Source of the DNA: Microcebus murinus
Lineage: Eukaryota; Chordata; Mammalia; Primates; Cheirogaleidae
Length of the DNA stretch: 64,000 nucleotides
Assembly (NCBI RefSeq): GCF_040939455.1
Contig: NC_134117.1
Span: 26,219,501 to 26,283,500, forward strand
Reading direction: 5' to 3'
Position 1 is the first letter of the stretch. The number at the start of each line of letters is the position of its first letter. The position numbers and the translations under genes are program-made. Shown piece by piece: positions 61,784 through 64,000 of this stretch. The notes beneath the pieces were generated by a model. The model made no database searches. It was not told the DNA's origin and was given only the letters and a program-made list of their open reading frames with translations.

Positions 61784-64000
<2,217 letters not shown>

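Overview
The window is nuclear DNA from a strepsirrhine primate, most likely a lemur. The evidence is mammalian splice-site-bounded exons, MIR, L2 and L1M fossils, and at least a dozen copies of a dimeric Alu with the lemur-type linker (AGAAAGAAATTAATTGGCC, roughly between the two arms). Anthropoid AluS/AluY copies are absent and so are lorisiform-type tRNA SINEs. There are no bacterial features, CRISPR arrays or operons.

Gene 1 (about 1.4-18.6 kb, + strand) is the 3' two thirds of CPN1, the catalytic subunit of plasma carboxypeptidase N. Seven coding exons (inferred exons 3-9) join without a frame break into 319 residues ending in TGA at 18496-18498. They carry the second zinc histidine, the catalytic glutamate, the transthyretin-like domain and the basic C-terminal tail. 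Exons 1-2 (signal peptide and HxxE zinc motif) lie upstream of the window. The introns hold MIR, MER5, L1 and Alu copies, an AT-rich stretch with a perfect 22-bp inverted repeat, and a strong CTCF-like motif.

Intergenic (about 18.6-38 kb): a dense bed of nested mobile elements. These include two TA-flanked pogo/Tigger-type MITEs abutting each other, an endogenous-retrovirus solo LTR with a 4-bp target duplication inside an older LTR, a twin-primed L1, an LTR inside an L1M, and a young L1 inside a lemur Alu.

Gene 2 (about 38.2 kb to the end, + strand by inference): a CpG island at about 37.99-38.56 kb looks like a TATA-less promoter with a short noncoding first exon. In the human gene order as I remember it, DNMBP lies downstream of CPN1 on the same strand, so this is probably the DNMBP promoter and the remaining 25 kb is its first intron. 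No DNMBP coding exon is visible. This intron holds many Alus, L1 fossils, another Tigger MITE and a hAT-type MITE with a perfect 8-bp target duplication split by an Alu.

No new biochemical system was found. The most interesting signals are the DNA-transposon and nested-retroelement records, the two CTCF-like sites, and an unexplained exon-like hydrophobic ORF in CPN1 intron 3. Repeat family names were assigned by eye, and their edges are approximate unless target duplications are given.
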